From NCBI GenBank assembly GCA_964247725.1, contig CAXTVM010000003.1, forward strand, positions 97,405-161,404: a DNA stretch of 64,000 nt. The letters are read 5' to 3'. The translations under genes and the position numbers were made by a program. This stretch comes from Lichenicola sp964247725. Lineage in GTDB: Bacteria; Pseudomonadota; Alphaproteobacteria; Acetobacterales; Acetobacteraceae. Positions 33,137 through 42,984 of this stretch are shown here, piece after piece; the stretch's first letter is position 1, and every line of letters begins with the position of its first letter. Below the pieces are notes generated by a model, which had not been told where the DNA came from, did no database searches, and saw nothing but the letters and a program-made list of their open reading frames with translations.

Positions 33137-35617
33137 GCCGCCGAACTCCGGTGCCGGGATCACTTCCGCCAGGTAGCGGTGATAGAACAGGTTCTGCACG
33201 AAGAAGATGAGCTGGGAGTGCGGCCCCGCGATCCCAACGCGCAGGTTCGTGGTCGAGAACGGCTGCCGTTCGCTGCCGCTGAAGTCGGCATCGACGCCGT
33301 TGATGGTCGGCACCGACTGCCGCTGGACGGTGTGGAACCAGGTCGAGCCGGTGAAGTTGGTCTCGATCCGTCCGATCAGCCTCAGGCGCCGCGTGAGCGG
33401 CTCGACGACGTTGGCGGCGACGTCGGTGGTGTAGGCCGGGGTATAGGGCGACTTGTTGCCGACCGTGTCCGGGCGAGACAGGTTCTTCTTGATCTCGCTT
33501 CCGGTCAGCGCGCCGCCGCCGCTGAAGCTCAGCCAGTCCAGCGGGCGATACTGCAGCCCGAGCTCGGCGCCCTGAAGGTCGACCAGGTCGATGTTGGAAT
33601 CGACGCGCAGCAGGCCCTGGTCCGACGAGAAGAACTCGCTGAACTGCATCCCGTGCACCTGCGTGAAGTAGCCGTCGAGCTGGTAGCTCAGCCTGCGCTG
33701 CAGGAAGCTGCCCTTGATGCCGATCTCGTAGGCGTCCGAGGTCTCCTTGCCGAACTGGTCGCCGATCTTCACGTCGCTCCCGGTCTCCGCGGCGATGTTG
33801 GCGACCGTCGCCTGGGTTCCGGCGCTGTTGAAGCCGCCCGACTTGAAGCCGATGCCGAAGCTGGCATAGAGCGTCGCGTTCCGCACCGGGCTCCAGTCCA
33901 GGCTGACCTTCGGCTCCGGCTGCTGGAACGTCACCGACTTCGAGGGGATGCCGGCGGGGTTGGCGATCAGCCCGGGGTTGAGGGGCGAGAACTGGCCGTT
34001 GGCGGCGCCGCCGGACACGATGTCGATGTAGTCCTGCCGGTTGCCGGTAGGCACCAGGTTGTCGTCGCGCCGGAGCTCCACGTCGTAGCGGAATGCGGTG
34101 GCGAGCGTCAGGTTGGGCAGGATGTCGTAGTCGAGCGAGGCGAAGCCCGCGAAGACGTTGGTGGTGAACTCGTCGTCGTAGAGCTGGGCCGTCGGGCTGG
34201 TCGAGTTGATCGGGTTGTAGAGGTTGGTGTTGATCGACAGACCAAGGTCGTCGCCGACCGAGACGCCGACCTGCCGGTCGGTGTGCAGGTAGTAGGCGCC
34301 GACCGACCACCGGAGCGGGCGGTGTCCCACCGACGACAGCCTGACCTCGGCGCTGACGTCGTCCTCGTTGCGGACCTGATACTGGTACCCGTCGCAGGTC
34401 GACGCCGTGTAGGGTCCGAGGAAGCCGAGCGCCGGGTTCTGCGGCGCCGGATACACCAGGCCGCCGGCCAGCGCCGCGGCCTGGCTGCTCTTGCAGGTGT
34501 TAGTGTGCAGCACGTTGTCGGCGTTGTTGAAGAACCCGAACGGGGCCAGCGTGCCGTCGGACAGCAGGTCGTTGTCCACCCGCGTATAGAGGCCATAGGC
34601 CGAGAGCCTGCCCCAGCCCAGGTCGTGATCCGCCTTGATCGAGATCTCCTCGGTGTCCTGGTGGTTCTCGGGCTGAATGTTGTTGACGTAGTCGAACTGG
34701 TGCGCGTTGACGTTCTCGTTGACCGCCGGCCCGAAGAAGCCCGTGAGGCTCGGCAGCTCGAACACCGCGTTGTAGTTGATCGCCGCCGCGTCGACGAGGG
34801 CGTAGCGCGCCTTGAGGTCGAAGCTCCAATCGTCGGTCGGGCGATAGATCAGGCGCCCGACGACGTCGTAGTCGCGACGGTCGTCGACCGAGCTGTTGTG
34901 AAGGAAGCTGTTGGTGTCGAAGCCGTCGGTGTTGCGGTAGTCGAAGCTGAGCCGGCCGAACAGCCGGTCCTTCACGATCGGGCCCGACACCGTCGACTGG
35001 TTGTAGATCGTGTTGAAGCCGCCGCCGCCCACGATGCTGAAGGCGTCCGGCCGGTCGGAGGGGGTGACGGTCGTCACCACGATGGCGCCCGCTTCGGCGC
35101 TGCGCCCGTAGATCGCGTTCTGCGGACCCTTGAGGATCTCGATCTGGCCGAGATCGCTGTATTCCCGGTTGAACGAGGCCGGGTCGGGCAGCAGGATGCC
35201 GTCCACGACATACGCGAAGGAGGAGCCGGCATCCCGGGCGCTGTTGATGCCGCGGATGTTGACCTGGCTGTCGCCGACCTCCGCGGTGTTCGCCACCAGG
35301 CTCACGCCGGGCGCCAGGGCTACGAAGTCGCTCGCCTGCTTCACCCCGGCCGCATCCAGCGTCGACTTGCCGAGCACCACCACGGACACCGGAGCCTTCT
35401 GCAGGGTCTCGCTCTTGCGCTGGCCCGTGACCTGAACCTCCTCGGGCGCGGCCGGGGCGGTGGTGCCGTTCGCGACCCCAGCGGGTCGGGCGGCGCCGGC
35501 GTCGGCGGACGACGGCGGCGTCTGCGCGCGGGCCGGCGAAAGGCCCAGGCAACAGCCGACGATCAGCAGCGGCGACCAGGGCCGGTCGAGATGCGACATG
35601 AAGCGGATTGTATTCAT
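33077..35617 (-). CDS. TonB-dependent outer-membrane receptor
   Basis: The 846-residue protein has a signal peptide ('LLIVGCCLGLSPARAQ', cleavage near residue 31), and a plug domain beginning at 'EEVQVTGQRKSETLQKAPVSVVVLG' with 'VNIRGINSARDAGSSFAYVVDGILL' and 'DLGQIEILKGPQNAIYGRSAEAGAI'. A long beta-barrel follows, ending '...RLIGAELTLHL'. It imports a scarce ligand in a TonB/proton-motive-force dependent way. The TonB box is not obvious. It resembles the iron-independent Caulobacter/Sphingomonas-type receptors more than siderophore receptors, an impression only. Its pairing with a GntR regulator and an amidase suggests a nitrogen-containing organic substrate. Confidence 0.9.
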   Translation of the reverse strand: MNTIRFMSHLDRPWSPLLIVGCCLGLSPARAQTPPSSADAGAARPAGVANGTTAPAAPEEVQVTGQRKSETLQKAPVSVVVLGKSTLDAAGVKQASDFVALAPGVSLVANTAEVGDSQVNIRGINSARDAGSSFAYVVDGILLPDPASFNREYSDLGQIEILKGPQNAIYGRSAEAGAIVVTTVTPSDRPDAFSIVGGGGFNTIYNQSTVSGPIVKDRLFGRLSFDYRNTDGFDTNSFLHNSSVDDRRDYDVVGRLIYRPTDDWSFDLKARYALVDAAAINYNAVFELPSLTGFFGPAVNENVNAHQFDYVNNIQPENHQDTEEISIKADHDLGWGRLSAYGLYTRVDNDLLSDGTLAPFGFFNNADNVLHTNTCKSSQAAALAGGLVYPAPQNPALGFLGPYTASTCDGYQYQVRNEDDVSAEVRLSSVGHRPLRWSVGAYYLHTDRQVGVSVGDDLGLSINTNLYNPINSTSPTAQLYDDEFTTNVFAGFASLDYDILPNLTLATAFRYDVELRRDDNLVPTGNRQDYIDIVSGGAANGQFSPLNPGLIANPAGIPSKSVTFQQPEPKVSLDWSPVRNATLYASFGIGFKSGGFNSAGTQATVANIAAETGSDVKIGDQFGKETSDAYEIGIKGSFLQRRLSYQLDGYFTQVHGMQFSEFFSSDQGLLRVDSNIDLVDLQGAELGLQYRPLDWLSFSGGGALTGSEIKKNLSRPDTVGNKSPYTPAYTTDVAANVVEPLTRRLRLIGRIETNFTGSTWFHTVQRQSVPTINGVDADFSGSERQPFSTTNLRVGIAGPHSQLIFFVQNLFYHRYLAEVIPAPEFGGSFVSQGPGRLIGAELTLHL

Positions 35618-35734
35618 TCTGCGCTCGTGCCTGTTCAAGGGTCGGCACCTCATGATCGGCATCGGACGGTCCGGCGAGGCGCGCGAGCGCCATCGGCCCA
35701 TCACCCGAAACTCAAACCAATGGTATCGAAACGA

Positions 35735-35763
35735 AAAGTAAGGCAATCTCGTCTTGGAGACAA
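35735..35763 (-). promoter_or_regulatory. Candidate sigma70-type promoter for the TonB receptor
   Basis: On the minus strand, TTGTCT (35763-35758) and TACTTT (35740-35735) are separated by 17 bp, upstream of the receptor start with a leader of about 110 nt. The region is also AT-richer than its surroundings. The match to consensus is moderate. Confidence 0.3.
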
Positions 35764-36404
35764 CACGTTTTCGCCTGCTTACATCGACGGCAGACCGGAT
35801 CGCCGTTTGCCTGGAAGTTCGGCAGCAGGCGACGGAAGCGTTCTTGCCAGGAACGGGTCCCTCGCTCGTCGCTATCGCCGGAATGCCTGTATACACTGCC
35901 GACGGCTCCCGACCTTGGCATCCGGAGCCGGATCAGCCGATCCGTTGCGCCCGCCCGTGAGGAGGGAGAGCGAGATCGAGCGGTCAGAACGATGGCGCCG
36001 GAGCGTCGGGCAGCCGGTCGGCCTGGGTGACGCCAGGCGATCGTCATCGTCGATTCGTCGGGACTTTCGCTGGTCCCGCTCATCTCGGAGGCGGCACGAT
36101 CGCGCGGGCGATCGCCAATGCGGTGCATCTGCCGCGGCGTGCGAGGGAACACGGTTGGCCGGCGGCGCACGCCCGCACCGTCCACGCCGGGGACGGTTCC
36201 GACCTGGGCACGTTCACCAGGAAGGTGCCCCCCACTCCGGCGGCTGGCGGAGCGGAGCCTGCCGTCGCGGATCGTTCCTGTCCCCCTGAAGCGGGACCTG
36301 GACCCTCGTCCGGTCGTATCGGGCCGACCACACCGTTGCGCGCGAGCGCCGCGTCCGTGGCAGACCGGTCGTCTTGTCGATCGAGACGCTTCGGCACATC
36401 CTGA
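35764..36404. other. Long non-coding stretch between receptor and bdhA
   Basis: I see no convincing gene here on either strand; open frames are short or Arg-rich shadows without Shine-Dalgarno sites. It holds the palindrome TGTATACA (35888-35895), which resembles operators of FadR-type GntR proteins, and a purine-rich GGAGGGAGAG stretch. It ends at the CCAG microsatellite. Confidence 0.45.
35888..35895. promoter_or_regulatory. TGTATACA palindrome, candidate GntR operator
   Basis: TGTATACA fits the GTNNAC-centred half-site symmetry of FadR-subfamily operators. It lies about 270 bp upstream of the TonB receptor start. No second copy was seen near the GntR gene itself. Confidence 0.25.
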
Positions 36405-36573
<169 letters not shown>

Positions 36574-36592
36574 CGGCGTGCGGGAGTGAACG

Positions 36593-37378
<786 letters not shown>

Positions 37379-37412
37379 GCGCCCAGCCGAGCGGCCGTGC
37401 GAGCGTCCGGCC

Positions 37413-38669
37413 ATGACCCCGCCCGCCACCGCGGTCCTGGCCGATGCCGCGACGCCCGGGGAGGTCGGGTTCGATTCCGGCCGGCTGCAACGGCTCGACG
37501 GCTACATGGCCGGCCTGGTCGAGAGCGGCCGCGTCGCCGGCGCCGGCTACCTGCTGGCCCGGCACGGCCGCGTGGTCGCCCACCGCACCCACGGGCGGCC
37601 CAGCCTGGACGGCGACGCGGCCCTCGATCCGGAGGCGATCTTCCGCATCTACTCCATGACCAAGCCGCTGGTCGCCGCAGCACTCATGATCCTGTTCGAG
37701 GAGGGTCGCTGGCAGCTCGACGACCCGGTGGCGCGGATCATCCCCGAGTTCCGGCGCCTGCGGGTGCTGCGCGAGGTCGGACCGGACGGCGAGCTGGTCA
37801 CCGAGGACGTCGCCCGGCCGATGACGATGCGGCACCTGATGAGCCACACCGCCGGCCTCGGCTACGGCATCTTCGCCGCCCATCCGGTCGACCGCCTGTT
37901 CCGCGAGCACCGGGTGATGCTGTCCCGCACGCTGCAGCAGATGGCCGAGCGCGCCGCCGCCATCCCGCTGATGTTCCAGCCCGGCACCGGCTGGTCGTAC
38001 TCCTGCGCCGTCGACCTGCAGGGCCTGGTGGTCGAGCGGCTGGCCGGCACCACGCTGGGCGAGTTCCTGCGCACCCGCGTCTTCGAGCCGCTCGGCATGG
38101 CCGACACCGGCTTCTCGCTGCCGCCGGAGAAGCTCGGGCGGCTGGTGCGGCCCTATGTCGGCGACGAGCAGGGGCGGCTGGTCGAGGCGACCGCCCTGTT
38201 CGACATGCCGATCCGCGACGCCGCCGTGCCGCCCACCTTCGAGTCCGGCGGCGGCGGCCTGCTGTCGACCGCGCGCGACTACGCCCGGTTCTGCCAGATG
38301 GTGCTGGACCGCGGCGCGCTGGGCGGCATACGCATCCTGTCGCCGGCGGCGGTCGAGCTGATGGCGACCGACGTCGTGCCGCAGGCGGTGCGCGACCATC
38401 CCCGCCCCGACCAGCTGGTCGCCTTCGGCGACACGCTGGGCTTCGGCCTCGGCCTGATGATCGAGCACGACCCGCGGCGGAACGGCTCGCTGGTGGGGCC
38501 CGGCACGCTGAGCTGGGGCGGCGCCGGCGGCACCTGGTTCTGGATCGACCCCGCCCGCGACGTGGTGTTCGTCGGCATGACCCAGCGCCTGATGGACCCG
38601 ATCAGCAGCGAGTTCCGCATCCGGACCCGCACTTTGACCTATCAGGCGCTGACTGAGCCCAGGCGGTAG
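37413..38669 (+). CDS. Serine hydrolase (beta-lactamase class C/EstB family)
   Basis: The 418-residue protein has the SXXK motif 'YSMTKPLVAAALMILFEEGRW' (Ser near residue 84), the Tyr motif in 'GTGWSYSCAVDLQGLVVE', and a C-terminal 'SWGGAGGTWFWIDPARDVVFVGMTQ'. It is a cytosolic or periplasmic esterase or beta-lactamase-like hydrolase; no signal peptide is seen. It lies 34 bp after bdhA, so co-transcription is likely. Hydrolysis of 3-hydroxybutyrate oligomers is a reasonable idea from context but not shown by sequence. Confidence 0.85.
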   Translation: MTPPATAVLADAATPGEVGFDSGRLQRLDGYMAGLVESGRVAGAGYLLARHGRVVAHRTHGRPSLDGDAALDPEAIFRIYSMTKPLVAAALMILFEEGRWQLDDPVARIIPEFRRLRVLREVGPDGELVTEDVARPMTMRHLMSHTAGLGYGIFAAHPVDRLFREHRVMLSRTLQQMAERAAAIPLMFQPGTGWSYSCAVDLQGLVVERLAGTTLGEFLRTRVFEPLGMADTGFSLPPEKLGRLVRPYVGDEQGRLVEATALFDMPIRDAAVPPTFESGGGGLLSTARDYARFCQMVLDRGALGGIRILSPAAVELMATDVVPQAVRDHPRPDQLVAFGDTLGFGLGLMIEHDPRRNGSLVGPGTLSWGGAGGTWFWIDPARDVVFVGMTQRLMDPISSEFRIRTRTLTYQALTEPRR

Positions 38670-38672
38670 CGA

Positions 38673-38816
38673 GGAAGGCCAGGGGGCCTTGCCCCTGGAC
38701 CCCACTGGGGCCGCGGGCCCCAGGCCCCATTCATTAAGGACGTTTCTCTTACGAATCGGGGTCTGGGGCCCGAGGCCCCAGTGGGGTCCAGGGGCGAAGC
38801 CCTTGGCCTTCCTTCC
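38673..38816. repeat. Modular palindromic element, copy 8
   Basis: A full copy between convergent genes: AAGGCCAGGGGGCCTTGCCCCTGGACCCC, hairpin CTGGGGCC/GGCCCCAG, inner CCCCATTCATTAAG with CTTACGAATCGGGG, then hairpin CTGGGGCCCGAGGCCCCAG and CCAGGGGCGAAGCCCTTGGCCTT. Its right half, read on the minus strand, forms the last 21 codons of the PhaC-like hydrolase. Confidence 0.8.
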
Positions 38817-39993
38817 TCACCCCCCGCTCGACCCCCCGCAGCCAGCGCAGCAGCGGCCGCCACAGCAGCTCGGGCGCGCGCGGCCCGGCGACGATCCCGA
38901 CATGACCGCCGGGCAGCTCCAGCAGCCGGGCGTGCCGCATCGCCGTCCGCAGCGCCAGCGCGCTGTCGGGCGGCACGATGCGGTCGTGGCGCGGGACGGC
39001 CAGCAGCGTCGGCAGCCGCAGCGTCGCCGGGTCGACGACGGTCCCGGCCACCCGCCAGCGTCCCAGCGCCGGCTGGTTCTCGCCGTACCAGCCGCCGAGG
39101 CATTCCCGCGCCACCGGGGCGGCCAGCGGCACGCCGTCGCTGAGCCAGTCCTCGATCGCGACGAACAGGCGGGTGGCCTCGCCGTCCTGGGCCAGCCGAC
39201 CGAAGCGCCGGAACTTGGCGGCGATCGCCGCCGGGTCGAGGCTCGCGAAGGCGAGCTGGATCGCGTCCACCGGCAAGCTGCCGCTGGGCGCCATCAGCGA
39301 GTCCAGCCGCCGCAGCCGCGCCGCCACCGCCGGCTCGCCGCCGCCGGCCTGGAAGTCCCACGGCGTCGCGATCAGGCACAGCCCGGCCACCAGCCCGGGC
39401 TGACGCTGCGCCGCGGCCAGCGCCAGCAGGCCGCCCATGCAGTAGCCGGCCAGCACGATCCGGCCGCGCCGGTCCGAGGCCGCCGCCGCCGCCATCGCCG
39501 GCTCCAGGCGCCGCGCGATGTAGTCGGCCAGGCCGAAGCCGCACTCCTCGCCCTCCGGCCAGCCCCATTCCAGCAGCAGCGGCCGCACCCGCCGGGCGGC
39601 CAGCCAGCGCAGCATCGAGCGCCCCCGGGTGAGGTCGAGGATGCTGCCGCGGTTGATCAGGCTGGGCACGAACAGCACCGAGAGGGTGTCCTCCTCCTCC
39701 GGGTCCGGCCGGCCATAGTCGTAGAGGCGGGCGGCGCCGTCCTGCCACAGCAGCGGCGGCTCGGGCAGGTCGCGCTGGTAGGGGTGGCGGCGATAGGCGG
39801 CGATGCCGGCGACCAGCGCCGGGTCAAGCCGCGCCAGCGGGTGGGCGGGGGCGTCGGCGCCGGGCCTCGAGCCGCTCGATCCGGTGCCGGAGCCCGGCGA
39901 GCTCGCCGCGCAGGAGGGCGAGCTCGGCGACCAGGGCGCGGGAAGGTTCAGCGCCAGGTGCATCAGCAGCGGCCGCGGCCCGCGGCGCAGCAT
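38749..39993 (-). CDS. PhaC-like alpha/beta hydrolase
   Basis: This 414-residue protein belongs to the PHA-synthase-like alpha/beta hydrolases. It has a Cys lipase-like box 'GYCMGGLLALAAA', 'VLFVPSLINRGSILDL' (oxyanion strand), 'LLEWGWPEGEE' and a C-terminal 'HDRIVPPDSA' plus 'LPGGHVGIVAG' (Asp and His of the triad). It is much shorter than class I PhaC and follows a PhaE-like gene, so it could be a two-subunit synthase or a PHA-modifying enzyme. I prefer the ATG at 39993 because the product then begins with a 'RGPRPLLMHLAL' segment that I recall from homologues. This start overlaps the PhaE-like gene by 170 bp. The last 21 residues are encoded by palindromic element copy 8. Confidence 0.72.
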   Translation of the reverse strand: MLRRGPRPLLMHLALNLPAPWSPSSPSCAASSPGSGTGSSGSRPGADAPAHPLARLDPALVAGIAAYRRHPYQRDLPEPPLLWQDGAARLYDYGRPDPEEEDTLSVLFVPSLINRGSILDLTRGRSMLRWLAARRVRPLLLEWGWPEGEECGFGLADYIARRLEPAMAAAAASDRRGRIVLAGYCMGGLLALAAAQRQPGLVAGLCLIATPWDFQAGGGEPAVAARLRRLDSLMAPSGSLPVDAIQLAFASLDPAAIAAKFRRFGRLAQDGEATRLFVAIEDWLSDGVPLAAPVARECLGGWYGENQPALGRWRVAGTVVDPATLRLPTLLAVPRHDRIVPPDSALALRTAMRHARLLELPGGHVGIVAGPRAPELLWRPLLRWLRGVERGVRKEGQGLRPWTPLGPRAPDPDS

Positions 39994-40234
39994 CGGCGCC
40001 GGAGCGTCCCGGCGGATCGGCGCGCGCGGCGCCAGGCTCAGCCAAGGGCTCAGCGGCGGGCGCATCGGCGACCACCCCGGGCTGCACGGCGGTCCTGATC
40101 CAGGCGCCTGCCAGCCGCTCCATGCCGTCCTGCAGCTCGCGATCGACGCCCAGCGCGGCGGCCTCGCTCTTCCAGATCGTGATCCAGTCTCGGATCAGGG
40201 CGGACGGATCGGCCGGTCCAGAACTGCTGCTCAT
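39824..40234 (-). CDS. Small PhaE-like PHA-associated protein
   Basis: The 136-residue protein starts 'MSSSSGPADPSALIRDWITIWKSEAAALGVDRELQDGMERLAGAW', which resembles the start of small PhaE/phasin-like proteins. The middle is Ala/Pro-rich and disordered. The end ('LVAELALLRGELAGLRHRIERLEARRRR') is a heptad-patterned coiled coil with a basic tail. It is divergent from phaC and directly upstream of the PhaC-like hydrolase, with an overlap. A role at the PHA granule surface or as a synthase partner is an inference from layout and composition. Confidence 0.62.
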   Translation of the reverse strand: MSSSSGPADPSALIRDWITIWKSEAAALGVDRELQDGMERLAGAWIRTAVQPGVVADAPAAEPLAEPGAARADPPGRSGADAAPRAAAAADAPGAEPSRALVAELALLRGELAGLRHRIERLEARRRRPRPPAGAA

Positions 40235-40411
40235 CCGTCCTGCCCCGTCGCACCTGTCTGGCTGCTGCCCTGGCTGCCGCGCGGCCCCGACGCGGCCGGC
40301 TCCGGTTCGAGGATCGTCGCTCCGACCTCCCGGCTGCCATCGGTCGATGCTCCCCGCCGGCCGCCGTGGTGACGGCCGCCGCCGGCACCCTGTCCCGGAG
40401 CCGATGCCGCT

Positions 40412-40427
40412 GCAACAGGGTTGTTGC
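40412..40427 (+). promoter_or_regulatory. Inverted repeat in the phaC divergent promoter region
   Basis: GCAACAGGGTTGTTGC (GCAAC-N6-GTTGC) is centred in the 279-bp space between the divergent PhaE-like and phaC genes. It could bind a regulator of both; no phaR gene is in the window. The evidence is symmetry and position. Confidence 0.3.
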
Positions 40428-40513
40428 GCCGGGCCGGTTCCGGGATCAGAAGGGCGGTATGGCCCCGCGGCGATGCTGCGCGCCGGGGGCGATGGGCGGC
40501 CAGGAGGGACGTC

Positions 40514-42415
40514 ATGCCGGAACAGGACCGAGACGGCGCCGCCGCGACACTGCCGGATGCGGCGGCGGAGGCCTGGACCGGCCTGTTCGCGGCACGGCCG
40601 GGCGACTGGGCGCAGACGTGGCTGCAAGCGGGGCAACAGGCGGCCGCGCTGGCCGAGGACCGGGCCGGCGGCGGCCAGGTCGCGATCGCCCGCGCGCTGC
40701 TGCAGAACCCGATGCTGGCCTCGATCGACCGCATGTGGAACGCCAACCCGTTCGCCGGCCTGGTGCCGATCGACTGGGCCGCGGTCGCTGGAGCGCTGCG
40801 CACGGTGTGGTTGCGCTCGCTGTCCGACCCCAGCACGGCGCTGGCCGGCATGATGCGGTTCAACGCCGGCACGATGCAGCTGGCGGCCGACATCTGGCGC
40901 GACGGCCTGCAGCGCTGGTGGGGCGTCGCCGCTGCCGAGGGAGCGCCGGCCGGCGGGCGCGACAAGCGCTTCGAGGCGCCGGAATGGCGCGACCCGGCCT
41001 TCCGGATGTTGAAGGACCTCTATCTGCTGGCCTCCGAGGCGCTGCTGGACCCGTCGGTGCTCTCCGGCCTGGACGAGGCCGAGCGGCACCGCATCGGCTT
41101 CCACCTGCGCCAGTTCGTGAACGCGACCAGCCCGTCGGTGATGCTGTTCGGCAACCCGGTGGCGCTGAAGCGGGCGGTGCGGACCGGCGGCGCCAGCCTG
41201 GCCGAGGGCATGCGAAACCTGCAGCGCGACCTGCGCGCGGGCAAGCTCAGCATGGCGGACGCCACCGCGTTCGCGCCCGGGCGCAACCTGGCGCTGACCC
41301 CGGGCCGGGTCGTCCACCGCAACGCGCTGATCGAGCTGATCCAGTACGCGCCGGCCACGCCCACCGTGCACGCGGTGCCGCTGCTGGTGCTGCCGCCCTG
41401 GATCAACCGGTTCTACATCCTGGACATGCGCCCGGACACCAGCATGGTCGGGCACCTGGTGGCGGCCGGCCACACGGTGTTCCTGGTGTCGTGGAAGAAC
41501 CCGGACACCTCGATGCAGGAGACCGGGATCGCCGACTACATGCGGCTGGGCCCGCTGGCCGCGCAGGAGGTGATCCGCGACATCACCGGGTGCGAGCGCC
41601 CCAACGTCATGGGCTACTGCATCGGCGGCACCCTGCTCGCGATCACGCTGGCTTGGCTCGCGGCCGACGGCGAGCGGCGGTTCGGCAGCGCCACCTTCAT
41701 GGTGTCGCTGCAGGATTTCGAGCATGTCGGCGACACCAGGGTGTTCACCGACGACGCCTCCATCGACCTGATCGAGCGGCAGATGATGGAGCGCGGCTAC
41801 CTCGACAGCCGCGAGATGTACAACATGTTCAACCTGCTGCGGTCGAACGACCTGATCTGGTCGAACGTGGTCAACAACTACCTGCTGGGCCAGGCGCCGC
41901 CGGCGTTCGACCTGCTGTACTGGAACAGCGACGGCACCCGCATGGCCCGGGCCGCGCACGAATGGTACCTGCGGAACACCTATCGCGAGAACAACCTGAT
42001 CCACCCGGGCCGGATCCAGCTCGAGGGCCGGGCGCTGGATCTCGGCCGCATCGACCTTGACGTGTATGCGGTTGGAGCCGAGAAAGATCATATCGTGCCG
42101 TGGGATAGCGCCTGGCGCGTGGCAAGGCTGGTGGGTGGATCGGTCAGATATGTGCTCGCATCCAGTGGACACATCGCCGGCATCATCAATCCGCCCGGCG
42201 GCAAGGGGTTCTATTGGGCGAGCGACGTCGACGCCGCCACCGGAACGGCGGCGGAATGGCGCGATGCGGCGCCGCGGCGGGACGGCAGCTGGTGGACGGA
42301 CTGGTTCGGCTGGCTGGCGGCGCGGTCCGGCGAGCGGGTGGCGCCGCCCGGACTCGGGAGCGCGGCGCATCCGGCGATGGACGACGCGCCCGGACTCTTT
42401 GTTCTAGAGAATTAA
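40514..42415 (+). CDS. phaC: Class I poly(3-hydroxyalkanoate) synthase
   Basis: PhaC polymerises (R)-3-hydroxyacyl-CoA into PHB. The 633-residue protein is of normal class I length, with the N-terminal region 'ATSPSVMLFGNPVALKRAVRTGGASLAEGM', 'LLVLPPWINRFYILDM', and the lipase-like box with catalytic Cys 'VMGYCIGGTLLAITLAW' near residue 372. The Asp is in 'VGAEKDHIVPW' and the His in 'LASSGHIAGIINPP'. CAGGAGGGAC precedes the ATG. It is followed by a phasin and phaB. Confidence 0.96.
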   Translation: MPEQDRDGAAATLPDAAAEAWTGLFAARPGDWAQTWLQAGQQAAALAEDRAGGGQVAIARALLQNPMLASIDRMWNANPFAGLVPIDWAAVAGALRTVWLRSLSDPSTALAGMMRFNAGTMQLAADIWRDGLQRWWGVAAAEGAPAGGRDKRFEAPEWRDPAFRMLKDLYLLASEALLDPSVLSGLDEAERHRIGFHLRQFVNATSPSVMLFGNPVALKRAVRTGGASLAEGMRNLQRDLRAGKLSMADATAFAPGRNLALTPGRVVHRNALIELIQYAPATPTVHAVPLLVLPPWINRFYILDMRPDTSMVGHLVAAGHTVFLVSWKNPDTSMQETGIADYMRLGPLAAQEVIRDITGCERPNVMGYCIGGTLLAITLAWLAADGERRFGSATFMVSLQDFEHVGDTRVFTDDASIDLIERQMMERGYLDSREMYNMFNLLRSNDLIWSNVVNNYLLGQAPPAFDLLYWNSDGTRMARAAHEWYLRNTYRENNLIHPGRIQLEGRALDLGRIDLDVYAVGAEKDHIVPWDSAWRVARLVGGSVRYVLASSGHIAGIINPPGGKGFYWASDVDAATGTAAEWRDAAPRRDGSWWTDWFGWLAARSGERVAPPGLGSAAHPAMDDAPGLFVLEN

Positions 42416-42478
42416 TGTCGGGACCGGCGGCCGGCCGGGCCGTGGCACCGGCGCGACTGAGAAACGTGGGAGCAGACA

Positions 42479-42925
42479 ATGGCTGACGAAGACTTCAACG
42501 GCGGCGTCAAGATGGATCAGTTCGTCAAGATGTTCGAGGCGTTCACGGTCCCCGGGCTCGACATGAAGGCGATGGTCGAGGGCCAGCGCAAGAACTTCGA
42601 CGCCATGAAGGAGGCGGCGCAGATCATGGCGGTCGGCGCGTCCGACCTGGCCAAGAAGCAGACCGAGATCGTCCGCAGCGCGGTGCAGCAGGCGGTGTCG
42701 GCCACCGGCGAGATGCGCGTGGGCGACGTGGCGGCGGCTTCGAAGATGCAGCAGGAGTTCGTCAAGAAGGCGTTCGAGACCGGCCTCAACAATGCGCGCG
42801 AGCTGGCCGAGATCGTCGGCCGCACCAACCAGGAGGCCTACCAGACCATCGAGCAGCGCGTGCGCGAGAACGTCGAGCAGCTCCGCACGGCGGCCCAGGG
42901 CAAGGCGATGCAGGAAGCCTCCTGA
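42479..42925 (+). CDS. Phasin family protein
   Basis: Phasins coat PHB granules and control their number and size. This 148-residue protein has the amphipathic helical phasin pattern: 'MFEAFTVPGLDMKAMVEGQRKNFDAMKEAAQIM' followed by 'ASDLAKKQTEIVRSAVQQA' and 'FETGLNNARELAEIVGRTNQEAYQTIEQRVRENVEQLR'. There is no signal peptide or membrane segment. It sits 63 bp downstream of phaC and 174 bp upstream of phaB. Confidence 0.93.
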   Translation: MADEDFNGGVKMDQFVKMFEAFTVPGLDMKAMVEGQRKNFDAMKEAAQIMAVGASDLAKKQTEIVRSAVQQAVSATGEMRVGDVAAASKMQQEFVKKAFETGLNNARELAEIVGRTNQEAYQTIEQRVRENVEQLRTAAQGKAMQEAS

Positions 42926-42932
42926 AGGCTTG

Positions 42933-42954
42933 GCCGGCGGCATAGTCCGCCGGC
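42933..42954 (+). terminator. Hairpin after the phasin gene
   Basis: GCCGGCGG-CATAGT-CCGCCGGC forms a perfect 8-bp stem 8 bp after the phasin stop codon. There is no long U-tract (TTCGAC follows). It may be a weak or attenuating terminator, or may protect the phasin message from 3' decay. Confidence 0.4.
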
Positions 42955-42984
42955 TTCGACGGCTGGCGGCCGATGGTCGTGACC

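Noticed and set aside
35754..35960. 68-residue open frame upstream of the TonB receptor
   Set aside because: No Shine-Dalgarno, no recognisable motif, and it overlaps the probable promoter region of the receptor.
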